Source of the DNA: Pseudophaeomoniella oleicola
Taxonomy: Eukaryota > Ascomycota > Eurotiomycetes > Phaeomoniellales > Phaeomoniellaceae
Assembly (NCBI GenBank): GCA_003868215.1
Contig: QWDQ01000052.1
Coordinates: forward strand, 1-64,000
Length of the DNA: 64,000 bases
Direction: 5' to 3'
The notes under the pieces were generated by a model. It made no database searches. It was given only the letters and a program-made list of their open reading frames with translations, and was not told where the DNA came from. The first letter of the stretch is position 1. Every line of letters starts with the position of its first letter. A program made the translations under genes and the position numbers. Shown one piece after another: positions 35,306 to 45,703 of this stretch.

Positions 35306-37414
35306 TCAAGCCTGGCCTTTTTCGAGCTTTCTTCGCTTGGCTCTCAATTTTTGTGCTTCGGCGTCCCGCTTGTTGTTCGAATATTGCATTTTCTCGAACA
35401 GCTTCCGCTTCTTGCGTGGCATCATAAGTTTCTGTCTCTCTAGCTCTTCCTCTTGCTGCTTCTGCTTCTTGACTCGTTTCTTTGCTTCTGCGCTGGCTTT
35501 CGCTTTGGACTCGGATGCGGGTCCGTTGGTGCTGGAGAATGGCAAACCTGCAGCTTCCGCTTCAAGTTCCTTTTGATGTTGTGTGCGTGTGTCCTCAACT
35601 TCATCCTCGGAGACATCCTCAACCGCTTCATCGTCGAAACCCCCGAAATCGTCCTCGTTCTCCGATTCCTCCTCGTCGTCTTCCTCATCATCATCAGTCT
35701 CTGCGACGTCCATCCCTCCATCGACCGAACCATCGATCGAGACCATGTCTTCTGCATCTTCCTCTTCCAACGGCGATTCAGATTCTTCCAATTCGTCTGC
35801 ATCTGCCTCCTCGTCAAACTCTTCACCTTCACCTTCACCTTCTTGATCAGCCAAAGGCGCTCTTGGGTCATATTGGCCATTGGTTGGCTTGACCCAAGGA
35901 CTCAAATGAGGTGGCAAAGTGGATCCCGGAGCATATAGATCGGGTCTCAAAAGACGCCCTTCGTTCACACAATCCCATACCCACTGAGGCTGCACATAAG
36001 TCCGCCCAGGGATACGCATGCCTGGGCGTACGCGAGGAGCATTGGCACCGTTTTCGATCTGTGGTAGAGCGGATTCTGGCAAAGACGGCCGATCAACAAT
36101 TTGATGCGTGATCCTGGAATCCGACTCGTCGTTCGTGAATGCGCCTTCTCCAACAAATGCATCCCAGCCAATCCTCTTGCACCCGAAGGCTCTAAGTAAA
36201 AACTCGAGGGAATGCCGTGGTGCTTCACGAGAAATGTAAAATGTGAACGGTGCAAAGATCTCACTCGCCTGGTTCCCTTTTAATTCCGGTTGTACAAGGC
36301 TATCTGCCTCAGGTGCTGCAGGTTCGAAGGTATCGATAGCATCGTTGTTCTCATCGACATCCCCTGTGGTAGGAGCTTCGGCACCAGGCTCCTCGGTCTT
36401 CGTGACTGCGTCAATCTGTTTCTGCATTTCTGCCGAATTCGTCGTCAGCGCCTCGCCGTTGGTCAGTGCTTTCGGCTGTTCTGGCCCTCCAATCGCAGCA
36501 ATTCGTCGTCCCTCTAAGGTGAAAGCAGCTAGCTCTCCACCCTTCTCATCTGTGGCGGCGTCAAACTTAGGCGGGTAGACTAGGCCGATGGAAGTGTAGA
36601 GCCTGAAATTCACAAATCCCAATAGTGTGGCATAAAACTCGACAAATGTACCCATGATTCTGTAGTCCACATCGCCGGAAACCTTCTGCACAAATCGATA
36701 TGGGACTAGCCACATTATATCCTGGCCTTGGATAGTGGCTTGATAGTATATACCCTTGATGGAGAGAAAGGACTTGCGCAAAGACCGACTAGTGATCAAG
36801 TAATGCTCGAACTCATGGCACAACCTTTGACAACGCGCAATGACCTTCGGTGGCACTGCTGAGGTCGACGGAAGATTGGCAAAGAGGAAGAGTAACGAAA
36901 GGGCGTCATCAAGATCCCTCAATGCGTCAACAAAGGTAGGATATCTTTCTCGAACGATATGATCCAAAGTGATCTTCGGAGCACCGTATTTCTCTAAGCG
37001 AGCGGCGTCACTGACTTCATTTCGGCCCAAAGATCTAGCGATCTTCTTCGATAAGGCCTTTTGCTCACGGAACTTTCGTAAGAGTGGTTCATGAAGGAGG
37101 TATTGGATGTCTTTGGTGTAGTAAAATGTGGTCGAATGTGACGAGGACTTGGATGCCTTCTTCTTGTTCCGTGGTTCGCGCGGGTAGATTCCTGGTAAAA
37201 CAGGTCAGTCGCATACCTACAAGTATTGTACTGGATAGCATACCTTTGAAAATACAAAGGCGTCGGAAATCTGGCAGTGATATTTGCAATTTGCGCACCG
37301 CCTGTGTTCTGGTAATATAGTTCTTCGCCTGACCGGCAGTACCTAGAATTTGTTAGTCTTCCGTGAAAGAGGATCAAGCGCATGAGACGAACCCTTCTTC
37401 TTCAATTTCCCCAT
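35306..37414 (-). CDS. NOP7: Pescadillo homolog NOP7 (PES1), 60S ribosome biogenesis
   Basis: Component of the PeBoW-type complex in the nucleolus, needed for 27S pre-rRNA processing. Exons are 37414-37393 (22 nt), 37342-37244 and 37191-35306, 668 aa. The 22-nt first exon encodes MGKLKKKG and splits a Gly codon; the next exons restore the conserved [42 protein letters not shown]-terminus of pescadillo. The pescadillo N-domain runs to about 280. The BRCT domain is at about 345-460 ([40 protein letters not shown]). Then come an acidic Asp/Glu/Ser run and a Lys/Arg-rich coiled-coil tail ([20 protein letters not shown]) typical of the family. Confidence 0.96.
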
Positions 37415-37774
37415 TGTCAATAAATTCCCCTAGGCCCTTCGACAGTCTGTGAAATGGATTCAGAGACTTCAGCTGCTATATCGAATACTTTCAGATGGGG
37501 GTGGGGATGCCTCTCAAAAAAATTCCTGAGCGTCTCCAGAATTTTGGTTATCGAGAGCGGAATTGATCCGTGCATCTTTCTCATATCGCGGAGTTTGGAG
37601 ACAACAAAACCCACCGGTAACTGATTAGTCTGTAGCCCTCAGTCCCTGGATTTGGAACACGGTACGACGTGGTCAACCTGTCAGTACAATAATGAATGTT
37701 CCGACGGAGAACCGCTGTTAGTATACGTGAGGGAAGTCAGGCTGATATGGTTCCTTTGAAGAATCTGTGTATCA
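37415..37774. promoter_or_regulatory. Shared divergent promoter of NOP7 and PIG-U
   Basis: 360 bp between two divergent start codons, so regulatory elements for both must lie here or inside the genes. An A-run (AAAAAAATTCC near 37518) is visible; no motif is assigned with confidence. Confidence 0.6.
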
Positions 37775-39184
37775 ATGTCACTTGAGAGAAGCAAGCTGGC
37801 CGTCTATGGCTCAGCGATTGTGTTGCGACTGGCCTTGTTCTATGCACTACCCGACCTTCCTGACTTACTGACCAGCCGAGTTGAGGTTTCAACACCTATC
37901 ACAAGTTTCAAAAGGCGTATGTGGATCTACCACCATCAAGTAGGATACTGACCGGCATAGTAAAAGAGGGTCTTTTCCTGTACGAACACGACGTGTCTCC
38001 TTATGATGGGGGCGTATTCCACCAGGTATGCCCAGGTTGGTCTCCATGTGTCGGCATAAGCTAATGACCTGAATGCTAGGCACCGCTTCTCTTGACACTT
38101 TTCTCTCAGATTGGTACCTCCAAGTTGGCAACGAGCCTCTTGTATACAGTGCTCGACACGTTGAACGCCCAAGCTCTCGCGGCGATCGCTGATTCCGGGG
38201 AGGCGGTCTCTTCTCGACTATTTACTTCCAGCAGAAAAGATGGCCGCGCCAATAGCCTTGAAGCTGCAGCAGGCTATCTTTTCAATCCTTTCACGATCGC
38301 TTCGTGCCTTGGACGACCGACCAGTGTCTTGACAAACTCTGCGATCATACATGCTGTTTCCAATGCCGTACAGGGCACCAGTTTCAACTCCATTTTCGCT
38401 CTTGCGGTAGCCAGCTATCTCGCCATGTATCCTATACTACTTTTTCCGCCGCTTCTGTTGTTGTGCTGGGACCGCCATCTGCGCCTGAGCAACGAGAAAA
38501 CTACAAGTTCGAGATTTGCAGTGAGCTCCGTGCTTGTCCTCCTCGGGTCTCTCGCTACCCTCCTGGGACTTTCTTTCACGATTTTAGGAGGTTCCTGGGA
38601 ATTCCTCACGTCAACGTACGGATTTCATTTGATGGTACCAGACTTGACCCCGAATGTAGGACTCTGGTGGTACTTCTTGATCGAAATTTTCGATCCCTTC
38701 AGAGAGTTCTTCCTGGGAGTCTTTTGGCTTCACTTGGTCGGCTATGTCGGTGGCCTGACGATCCGAGTCCGTCAACAACCTCTCTTTGCTATAACTTCTC
38801 TGCTCGGGGTCTTGGCGATCTTCAAGCCTTACCCAAGTATTTCTGATGTATCGCTGTTTCTTGCCTTTCTCCCTCTGTATAAGCATATCTTCCCACGTAA
38901 GTCCCTGAGTTCCATACTGGGCTCTTCGTACACTGACAATATCAGTCATGAGATACACCTTTGTCGCCGTGTCAACGCTTCTTTATGCTTCGCTCCTCGG
39001 TCCAGCGTTCTATCACCTCTGGATTTATGCCGGTTCCGGGAACGCCAATTTCTTCTATGCCATTACACTTGTGTGGAGCCTCGGCCTCGCCATATTGGTA
39101 GCAGACTCCCTTTTTGCCGCCTTGAGGGATGAATGGGAAGTCGAAAGGCCAGAAATGAAAGGCAAAGACGTCAAACAAATTTGA
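37775..39184 (+). CDS. GAB1: GPI transamidase subunit PIG-U (CDC91/GAB1)
   Basis: Polytopic ER membrane subunit of the complex that attaches GPI anchors to proteins. Exons are 37775-37916, 37961-38025, 38080-38896 and 38946-39184 (420 aa); introns 44-54 nt. The first helix (LAVYGSAIVLRLALFYALP) and the conserved luminal motif RLKEGLFLYEHDVSPYDGGVFHQAPLL, restored by joining exons 1-3, are diagnostic. Repeated hydrophobic segments follow, with LVPDLTPNVGLWWYFLIEIFDPFREFF, the most conserved stretch of PIG-U, in exon 3. The C-terminus ends in charged residues (MKGKDVKQI). Its product acts on proteins such as the GPI-type phospholipase B encoded at 24.0-26.1 kb. Confidence 0.95.
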
Positions 39185-39884
39185 TAAAAATGAAAGGAAT
39201 GCCGTTACCATACATGAAGTCGAAATCCAGTTATGTTATATCTTTGTGTGCCCTGAAGTTGTAGCCTTTAATCTTTCCGTATCTTTACATATTGAAGATC
39301 AGTAATGATACATATCAATGAAATGACGGTAATCATACTGGGACCAGTACCTTTGAAGTCATCCTGTCGTGGAGATCTAATACACCCCTGAATCCGTGCT
39401 CCTAATTTGGATATAAAACGGATACAGTAAACAACCGCTGCTCCCCGCGATCAACATCACCCACACCGCGTCCGCGACAGAGCATGACCAGCCTTTGTAC
39501 AACGCTTTTCAAAGATTTTGCGGACCTTGAATGTGTGACAACTGCATTCGGGAACTCCAGGCCGTTAGATCTCCGCTTTGAATGAAGGTTCTCAAGAGGC
39601 TCTTCATGAAGTCATAGAGGTACCTGGCATAAGGGCATTGTTTCGCCGGACAGCTGGATAATATTTGTGAAAACGTCTGCGGTGACGACCAGTACGAAAG
39701 CGGCTCAAAAAAGATCAATTCGGATCCTTTATATGTGGTGGATGCATTACAGACGCCTCGTGGATTCTTTAGTCGAACGAATTCGGTACTACGGTCAAAT
39801 ACTAGGACGCGTGTTTGGACCACCAGTCCCAACTACGTAGCCTTTCAAGTCTTCCAAGCTTGACCTGTCGAGCTCGTTACAGTC
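39185..39884. other. Intergenic region
   Basis: A 107-codon minus-strand open frame (39832-39509) has no recognisable feature. Otherwise the PIG-U 3' flank and NAA40 promoter. Confidence 0.5.
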
Positions 39885-40766
39885 ATGGCTGGGATTGCAA
39901 CAGCATTGAAAAAGAGACGGAGACCTAATCGTGCACCCAAACGCGATCCTAAACCAAAGGGCCAGATCGAGACCATCAATGCTCTTCCACTCGACGAATT
40001 CCGTTCACGTTATTGGCCCGAAGATCTAGTACAGTCTCTTCTCGCTCCATTCCTGGCTACTAATCCTACAGCATCAGCGACACCATTGTCTCCTCCCCCG
40101 GACACCGCTCAAGAACCTCCCAAGGATGAAACCAAACAACTACCTGTCCCCAAGCTAACACTAAGCCTCCACAATTCCTCTGACCTATCCCCCGAAGATT
40201 TCTCGGCATGTTTCGCTTTGGTACGAGATCTGAACGAGGAGGACTACGCGGCAAGTAGTATAGGATGGCACCCGGCGAAAAAGAAAGCCGAGATGAAATC
40301 ACCCGATCTCAAATACATCTTGCTCAAAGAAGCATCACCCTCAAATCAAAGCACAACAACAACAACAGAAACCAACGAAACCAACGAAGCCACACAAACC
40401 CCCACCCCCGTCCTCGCCTTCCTCTCCTTCATGCCGACCTACGAATTCTCCCACCCCGTCCTTTACATCTACGAAATCCAACTATCCCCCCTCTTACAAA
40501 ACCGCACCCTCGGCCCCCGCCTCCTACGCATCGCCGAGCAAATCGCGCTCAATTGCGCCGCGCCGCAGAAACTCATGTTGACAGTGTTCCGCGCGAACGA
40601 GAGGGCGCGGAGGGTGTACGTGGAAAGGTGCGGGTTCGAGGTCGATGAGGGGAGCCCTGGACCGAGGAAGTTGAGGGGCGGGAGGGGGAGGGGGGAGTGT
40701 GAGTATGTGATTTTGTCGAAGGGGTTGGTGGTGGGGGAGGAGGAGGAGGGGCGATTTGTGGGTTAG
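39885..40766 (+). CDS. NAA40: N-alpha-acetyltransferase 40 (NatD), histone H4/H2A specific
   Basis: Acetylates the N-terminal serine of histones H4 and H2A in the NatD family. Single exon, 293 aa (human form 237). The basic N-terminus (KKRRRPNRAPKRDPKPKGQ) suits nuclear entry. The GNAT core includes ARDLNEEDY-like NatD motif (VRDLNEEDYAASSIGW), beta strand VLYIYEIQLSPLLQNRTLG with the acetyl-CoA loop (QNRTLG), and LMLTVFRANERARRVYVERCGFEVD. A low-complexity Thr/Glu/Asn insert (about 155-172) sits between conserved strands. The coding sequence flips from C-rich (40381-40560) to G-rich (40621-40740), which makes the C-terminus Gly/Arg/Glu-rich (GGRGRGE, GEEEEG). The enzyme core is intact on both sides of the flip. 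Confidence 0.9.
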   Translation: MAGIATALKKRRRPNRAPKRDPKPKGQIETINALPLDEFRSRYWPEDLVQSLLAPFLATNPTASATPLSPPPDTAQEPPKDETKQLPVPKLTLSLHNSSDLSPEDFSACFALVRDLNEEDYAASSIGWHPAKKKAEMKSPDLKYILLKEASPSNQSTTTTTETNETNEATQTPTPVLAFLSFMPTYEFSHPVLYIYEIQLSPLLQNRTLGPRLLRIAEQIALNCAAPQKLMLTVFRANERARRVYVERCGFEVDEGSPGPRKLRGGRGRGECEYVILSKGLVVGEEEEGRFVG

Positions 40767-41668
40767 AGGCCGGTGATGATGGTATATTTGTGGATGGGAC
40801 ATGTCATGGGAGGATTCTTAAACGGCAGTTTTCTTCTGCTGCTGGGACATTGGTATATATATAGGATCTGACTATAACTGTAGAATAATTGCGATGATGC
40901 TTCTTGTTGCTTACTCATTTAGCTTCCATTTCCCTCTCACAAGAGCAGAAGCTGGAGATAGCTAACGGCCCATTTCAGGCTTTCGAATTGTACGGAAACC
41001 CCCCCTAGTCTTTTGGACACAATCATCCAAATGGACACATCCGTCCTCCTGCTCTGTCTTTCCCATACCCTTTGATCTTCTTCACCGAAGGACCTTGTTC
41101 AATAGCCTTTCATATCCCATGGACTGTACTAAACACCCAGCCACCGCCACCCTTTTCCAACACTTGTCTCTTTGGCAAGCTGAGCTTTCAGTTGTCATGG
41201 TACGTAAACCGGAGTACGGTGGCCAATGCTAACTAGAATGATCATTCTGTCGCTCCCACTATTACTTTGTCCGTGGTCATGTTGTTCAAGCAGTCGACAC
41301 CTATGGGGCAATCTCGAGACTTCACATTTGGCATGCGTTGTAGTACGATGGCAAGGGTTCGAGCATCTCTACCCTTGTGAGAAGGGTTATATGATTCCCG
41401 TGTCTTTTCCATGAGAGCATTGGCGCTGCTCCATTGAGACTTCAATAGATGGCAAGGAGAACGTTGACTCGTGCTGGCGATCGTGGTGAAAGCAACAAAC
41501 ATTCGTATATGCCGTAGCGAACCTCGGAAGCAGGTCGGGAAGATCTCGCGGTGAATCTCCTCATGTGGAATTGTCCAATACCTTCACCAAATTCCGGCTC
41601 ACAATACAGTGACTGTTCTCTGCTTTAAAGCCAATCTTCCATACTTATATAGCAATATGCCATCTCTT
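40767..41668. other. Intergenic, convergent gene ends
   Basis: About 900 bp between the ends of NAA40 (+) and the LYR gene (-). No gene is supported. Confidence 0.5.
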
Positions 41669-41974
41669 TCACCGCGCAACCTGCTCATACACATATCTCT
41701 GCATCGTATCAAACTCCGCCTTGCCCGTCGAGACCAGATACCGTATCTGCGTCAAATCCGTAACGTGTCTATTCCTCTCGAACTCCCCCTTCGCATATGC
41801 CCTCATCTCATCCCTCGTCGACGACGGAGGGATCTTATAGATCGCCCTGCAGATGTCGCGCCATAGAGCAATGACCCGTTGTCGTACTAGGAAGTGATCT
41901 AGAGAGAGCGCGGGCTTCTTGAGCCGCGAGGGGGCGTTATTGAGGGTTGCTAGGAATGGGAGAGAAAGTCGCAT
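41669..41974 (-). CDS. LYR-motif (LYRM2-like) mitochondrial protein
   Basis: Small protein of the complex 1 LYR superfamily, whose members act as mitochondrial assembly factors for respiratory or Fe-S proteins, often with acyl carrier protein. Single exon, 101 aa, the usual size. After a short basic N-terminus (MRLSLPFLATLNNAPSRLKK) comes the helical core: SLDHFLVRQRVIALWRDICRAIYKIP, where LWR takes the place of LYR, then DEMRAYAKGEFERNRHVTD with the conserved Arg and FERN element. This fits LYRM2 better than other members. Exact client unknown. Confidence 0.82.
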   Translation of the reverse strand: MRLSLPFLATLNNAPSRLKKPALSLDHFLVRQRVIALWRDICRAIYKIPPSSTRDEMRAYAKGEFERNRHVTDLTQIRYLVSTGKAEFDTMQRYVYEQVAR

Positions 41975-42301
41975 AGTGTTGAGGGTGGTGTGAAACTAGG
42001 AGAACGAATGAGACAGCGTGCAAATGTATCGAGATATTTGAGGCTCTCTGTAAATAAAGGAAGTTCGGGATGCAACCAATTACAGTAAACCGTGTGCAAA
42101 CTACGAGATAGTATCTCTTATCGATAAGCTACATCTCAAAGCCGAGAAAATTCCTCCGTACACTACAAGACTCAGACGACTACACATGTATATACGATTG
42201 AGGCAGGGGAAGTTGTTTCCTTGGCCATATGGAAGAGAACAGCATCACGAAGGCCATCAAAAATCCTGTGCCAAATTTGATCAATTAAGATAACTTGCTC
42301 T
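41975..42301. other. Short intergenic region
   Basis: Promoter of the LYR gene next to the end of the threonine dehydratase gene. Nothing else seen. Confidence 0.5.
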
Positions 42302-44074
42302 CTAATCCCGAAGATACGTCTGGTATATGACATTATCCGTACAGTCCGTATATGGATACCTCAGATCTCGGAAGAAGCCCTCCAACTCGGCTTTCTTTTC
42401 CTCTGGACACTCGACACCTGCCAATATGCGCCCGACATCACCGCCGTAATTCCTGTAGTGGAATAAGGTAATACTTTGATCGGGTCGCATGACGCTCAGG
42501 AACTTTGCGAGGGCTCCTGGCCGTTCAGGGAATTCGAACATGTACAATCGCTCATTGGCCACATTGGATCGCCCGCCGACCAGATACCTGATGTGAGTTT
42601 TGGCGAGTTCATCATCGGAGATATCAATTGCTTGCATCGAATTGGTCTCGATGCGGCTGAATAGACTAGCGAGTTCTGTTTCACGGGTTAACGCCGAGGA
42701 CACGGCTATGCCCATAATCACATGAGCTGTGTTTGGGGTAGCCGAAGATCTAGACGTGGAAGCATGACGATAAGAGAACTCGGTAACAGCTTGTGGTAAG
42801 ACCGCATCAATGAGTTGTGCGAAGGATCCAGCTTGCTCAGGGATCTCGACAGATAGGAGAGCCTCCTTTCTCTCACCAAGACCGGCTCGCTCGGCGACAA
42901 ATCGGAGTCGGTCAAAGTTCATGTTTGCTCCAGATGTAACAGCGCACAGCTCTCTTTTTGGATTTGGCGAAGGGTTGTTTTTGACGTATTTCTTAAGGCC
43001 GGCCAACGAAAGTGCACCAGCTGGCTCGACAATAGCCCGCGTATCTTCAAAGACATCCTTGATGGCTGCACATATTTCGTCTGTACTCACAGTGATGACT
43101 TCGTCCACAACTTCCATACATAGTCGAAAAGTCTCCTCACCGACGTATTTGACAGCAGCACCATCGGCAAACAGGCCGACCTCTGGAAGTAGCACTCGCT
43201 CGCCTCTCTGTAATGATTTCGCCATTGCACAAGCATCGGTTGCTTCAACCCCTATGATCTTGACATGAGGTGCTATTCTCTTGATGTAGACGCCGACGCC
43301 GGCGATCAAACCCCCTCCACCAATACAACAAAAGACGGCTTCCAAATTTTGTATCGATGCTTGTCGCATTATCTCCATACCAATTGTCCCTTGTCCAGCA
43401 ATGACATAGGGGTCATCGAAAGGCGGGATGTTTGTGAGACCGTGCAACTTCTCTAGCCGATGGCATTCTTCCTTTGCTGCGTCAAAATCGGCACCATGCA
43501 GGACAACAGCGCCACCTAGTCGGCCGACGTTCTGGTGCTTGATGGCTGGAGTGCCTGAGGGCATGACGATTGTCGCTGGGATTTTGAGATGCCTTGCTGA
43601 GAATGCTACTCCCTGAGCATGATTTCCGGCAGAACATGCGATCACGCCTTTCCATCTCTGATCCTCTCGTAGATGTGCCATCTTGTTGTAGGCGCCTCGA
43701 AGCTTGAAAGAGAAGACTGGAAGGAGGTCCTCCCGTTTCAAAAGGACTCGGCATTCTAATCGGTTTGAAAGGTTGACAGCATGCGTAATTGGTGTCTCTT
43801 CAACTACATCGTATACGCGAGATGTGAGGATAAGTCGTAGGTACTGGTACTGTTAGCTGTCGCATGACAGAGTATAGAAGCGGTGTCTCACGTCTGGGTT
43901 TCCATTGGGAAGCAAGGAGTCATTCGGTATCTGTGATAGAGCTTCGGACTTTTTGGCTGCGTCCGCGCGTTCTGAGGGAGGAGTTGGGTTGGAAGAATAT
44001 TCGGTCATGGAAATGCCATCGGTCTTGGGGGTTTGCGGCCTTGCTGAGCCATTGGGTTTGAGCTCGGCTGCCAT
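42302..44074 (-). CDS. ILV1: Threonine dehydratase (biosynthetic, isoleucine pathway)
   Basis: PLP enzyme turning L-threonine into 2-oxobutanoate and ammonia, first step of isoleucine synthesis, allosterically controlled. Exons are 44074-43892 and 43843-42302, 574 aa; the intron is 48 nt (GTGAGA..CCAG) with a CTAACA branch point. Joining gives [16 protein letters not shown], the usual start of the catalytic domain. The PLP lysine is in [21 protein letters not shown] and the glycine loop [11 protein letters not shown] bind the cofactor phosphate. Two ACT-like regulatory domains follow ([18 protein letters not shown] and [18 protein letters not shown]). An in-frame stop upstream with no ATG in between fixes the start at 44074. 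The N-terminal 55 residues are Pro/Ser/Asn-rich and not a classic mitochondrial presequence, although ILV1 is normally mitochondrial. Confidence 0.95.
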
Positions 44075-45703
44075 GCTAGAGGGTATGGCACCTGAGTCGG
44101 GATAGTAGGTCTAAACGCAGGATGATCGGGTCAATAGACAGCAATGGACACCTCTTGGTGTTGGACCGAATATCTTCTGAACCACCTTCAAGTTGCAGAT
44201 TAATGCAAGCGCAATGCAGGCAGGATACTGTATCTTATCAAACAGTCATAATTATTATTTTGCAACGGCTGAGGTTCCGCCCCGATGCAGGAACGTTGAC
44301 TTGGACGTCCCACCAATTCGCCGAAAAAGAACCAAATTGAACTCCTCCATGATCGAGAATACGCTCTTTATATCACAATACTCTTGTAGCTCGAATGATA
44401 TTCAGCGATGGAGGTTTGAAATGAAATAACCAGAGCCTTTAACCGTCTTCCAGGACACACAACCTGAACATGCTCATATGAATCCGAGGAACTGTAGTAG
44501 CAGCTCCATTCGTGCTTAGCAGAGAGCTCTGAGGTAGGTAGGTCTACATCAGCGTTTATGACCCTCGACGTGTTCGTTGAGTAAGACTTCGAACTTCTGC
44601 CAGTCAATTCTCGCCTAGGATGTCCTTCAAAGCTGGGCAGGCAACATACCTACTCGATTCTGTCTACCAGCGAGGCAATATTTCTGGCTGATACCTTCAC
44701 GAAACGCCAGGCACGATCTTGACTGCGGTTACTAGACTCGAAGTATATACTGGCAGGACAGTAAATGTTACCCTCGCTGACCTTGCAATCGAGATCACTG
44801 GTCAAAGAACGTCACCAGAATGATTTTTAAGCGAGAAGCATCCACGAACTTGGTATGAAATCTCCGCTCAAGAGCACCATGGAGCCATGCCAGATAGTAC
44901 ATACAGAGTACCTTTGAAACATCAAGAGGTTTCCTCTGTACGTACAAGAGCTCGCCTCTCCTGGAATCTTCTGTGCATCCTTGCAGTAATTAGCCTACGA
45001 CTATGTACGACGGATATGGCCATTGCTCAGTGACGGCCCATTGTGACTCGTGCCTGCAGTACTAACTATGATATGATTAGGTGCCTTCGAATTGATCCAT
45101 ATATCTCAGGCTAAAAGCTTTCAGCCTCGCGCGATGAACTTGAGGCATACTTTACCGCTTCTAAATTAAGATGGGAGCGGCTCTAACATGTTCGCATTAC
45201 AGAGCTTTCCAAGAACATCTTGGTGCGGACTTAAGCGAGAATACTGTTCTTTCTCATTCGTTCACGCCCCATGTACGAAATTGAGGATACCCTTCACATC
45301 CTTGACTACTGCACGTAGCAAATGACTGGTTATTGGCCTCGCAGACTGCTATGTCTTGGCTACAAACTAAGCAACGATGACCCGGCTTTCGGCACCACAA
45401 CAGCAAGCCATCCTTATCGCTACGAGTGGCGCATGTGACGCAAAGACGAGGCAGTACCACTATCATCACAGTTGATTGTGGCTAAAAGCATTACAGCTTG
45501 AGGCTATGCAGCAGTGTTGCTACCTCGCCATAGCAGCCTGATCTCCATTCGCTTCAGGTATACTTCATCTACTCCATGCGTCCTACAAAGACGCTTAAAG
45601 AGTTTCTTGGTGTACTAGATGTCCAAAGTGTGTTGCATGCAATCAGCAGAAGTCCCCATATGGTGGCCCTAGAGGCCGAGTGAACCTACAGGAGTGGCCA
45701 GAG
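44075..45703. other. Long intergenic region
   Basis: About 1.6 kb. A 71-codon minus-strand frame with eight cysteines (45469-45254) is probably chance. No gene or RNA is recognised. Confidence 0.45.

Noticed and set aside
45254-45469. 71-codon Cys-rich minus-strand frame
   Set aside because: Eight cysteines but no signal peptide, no known spacing and no neighbouring exons.
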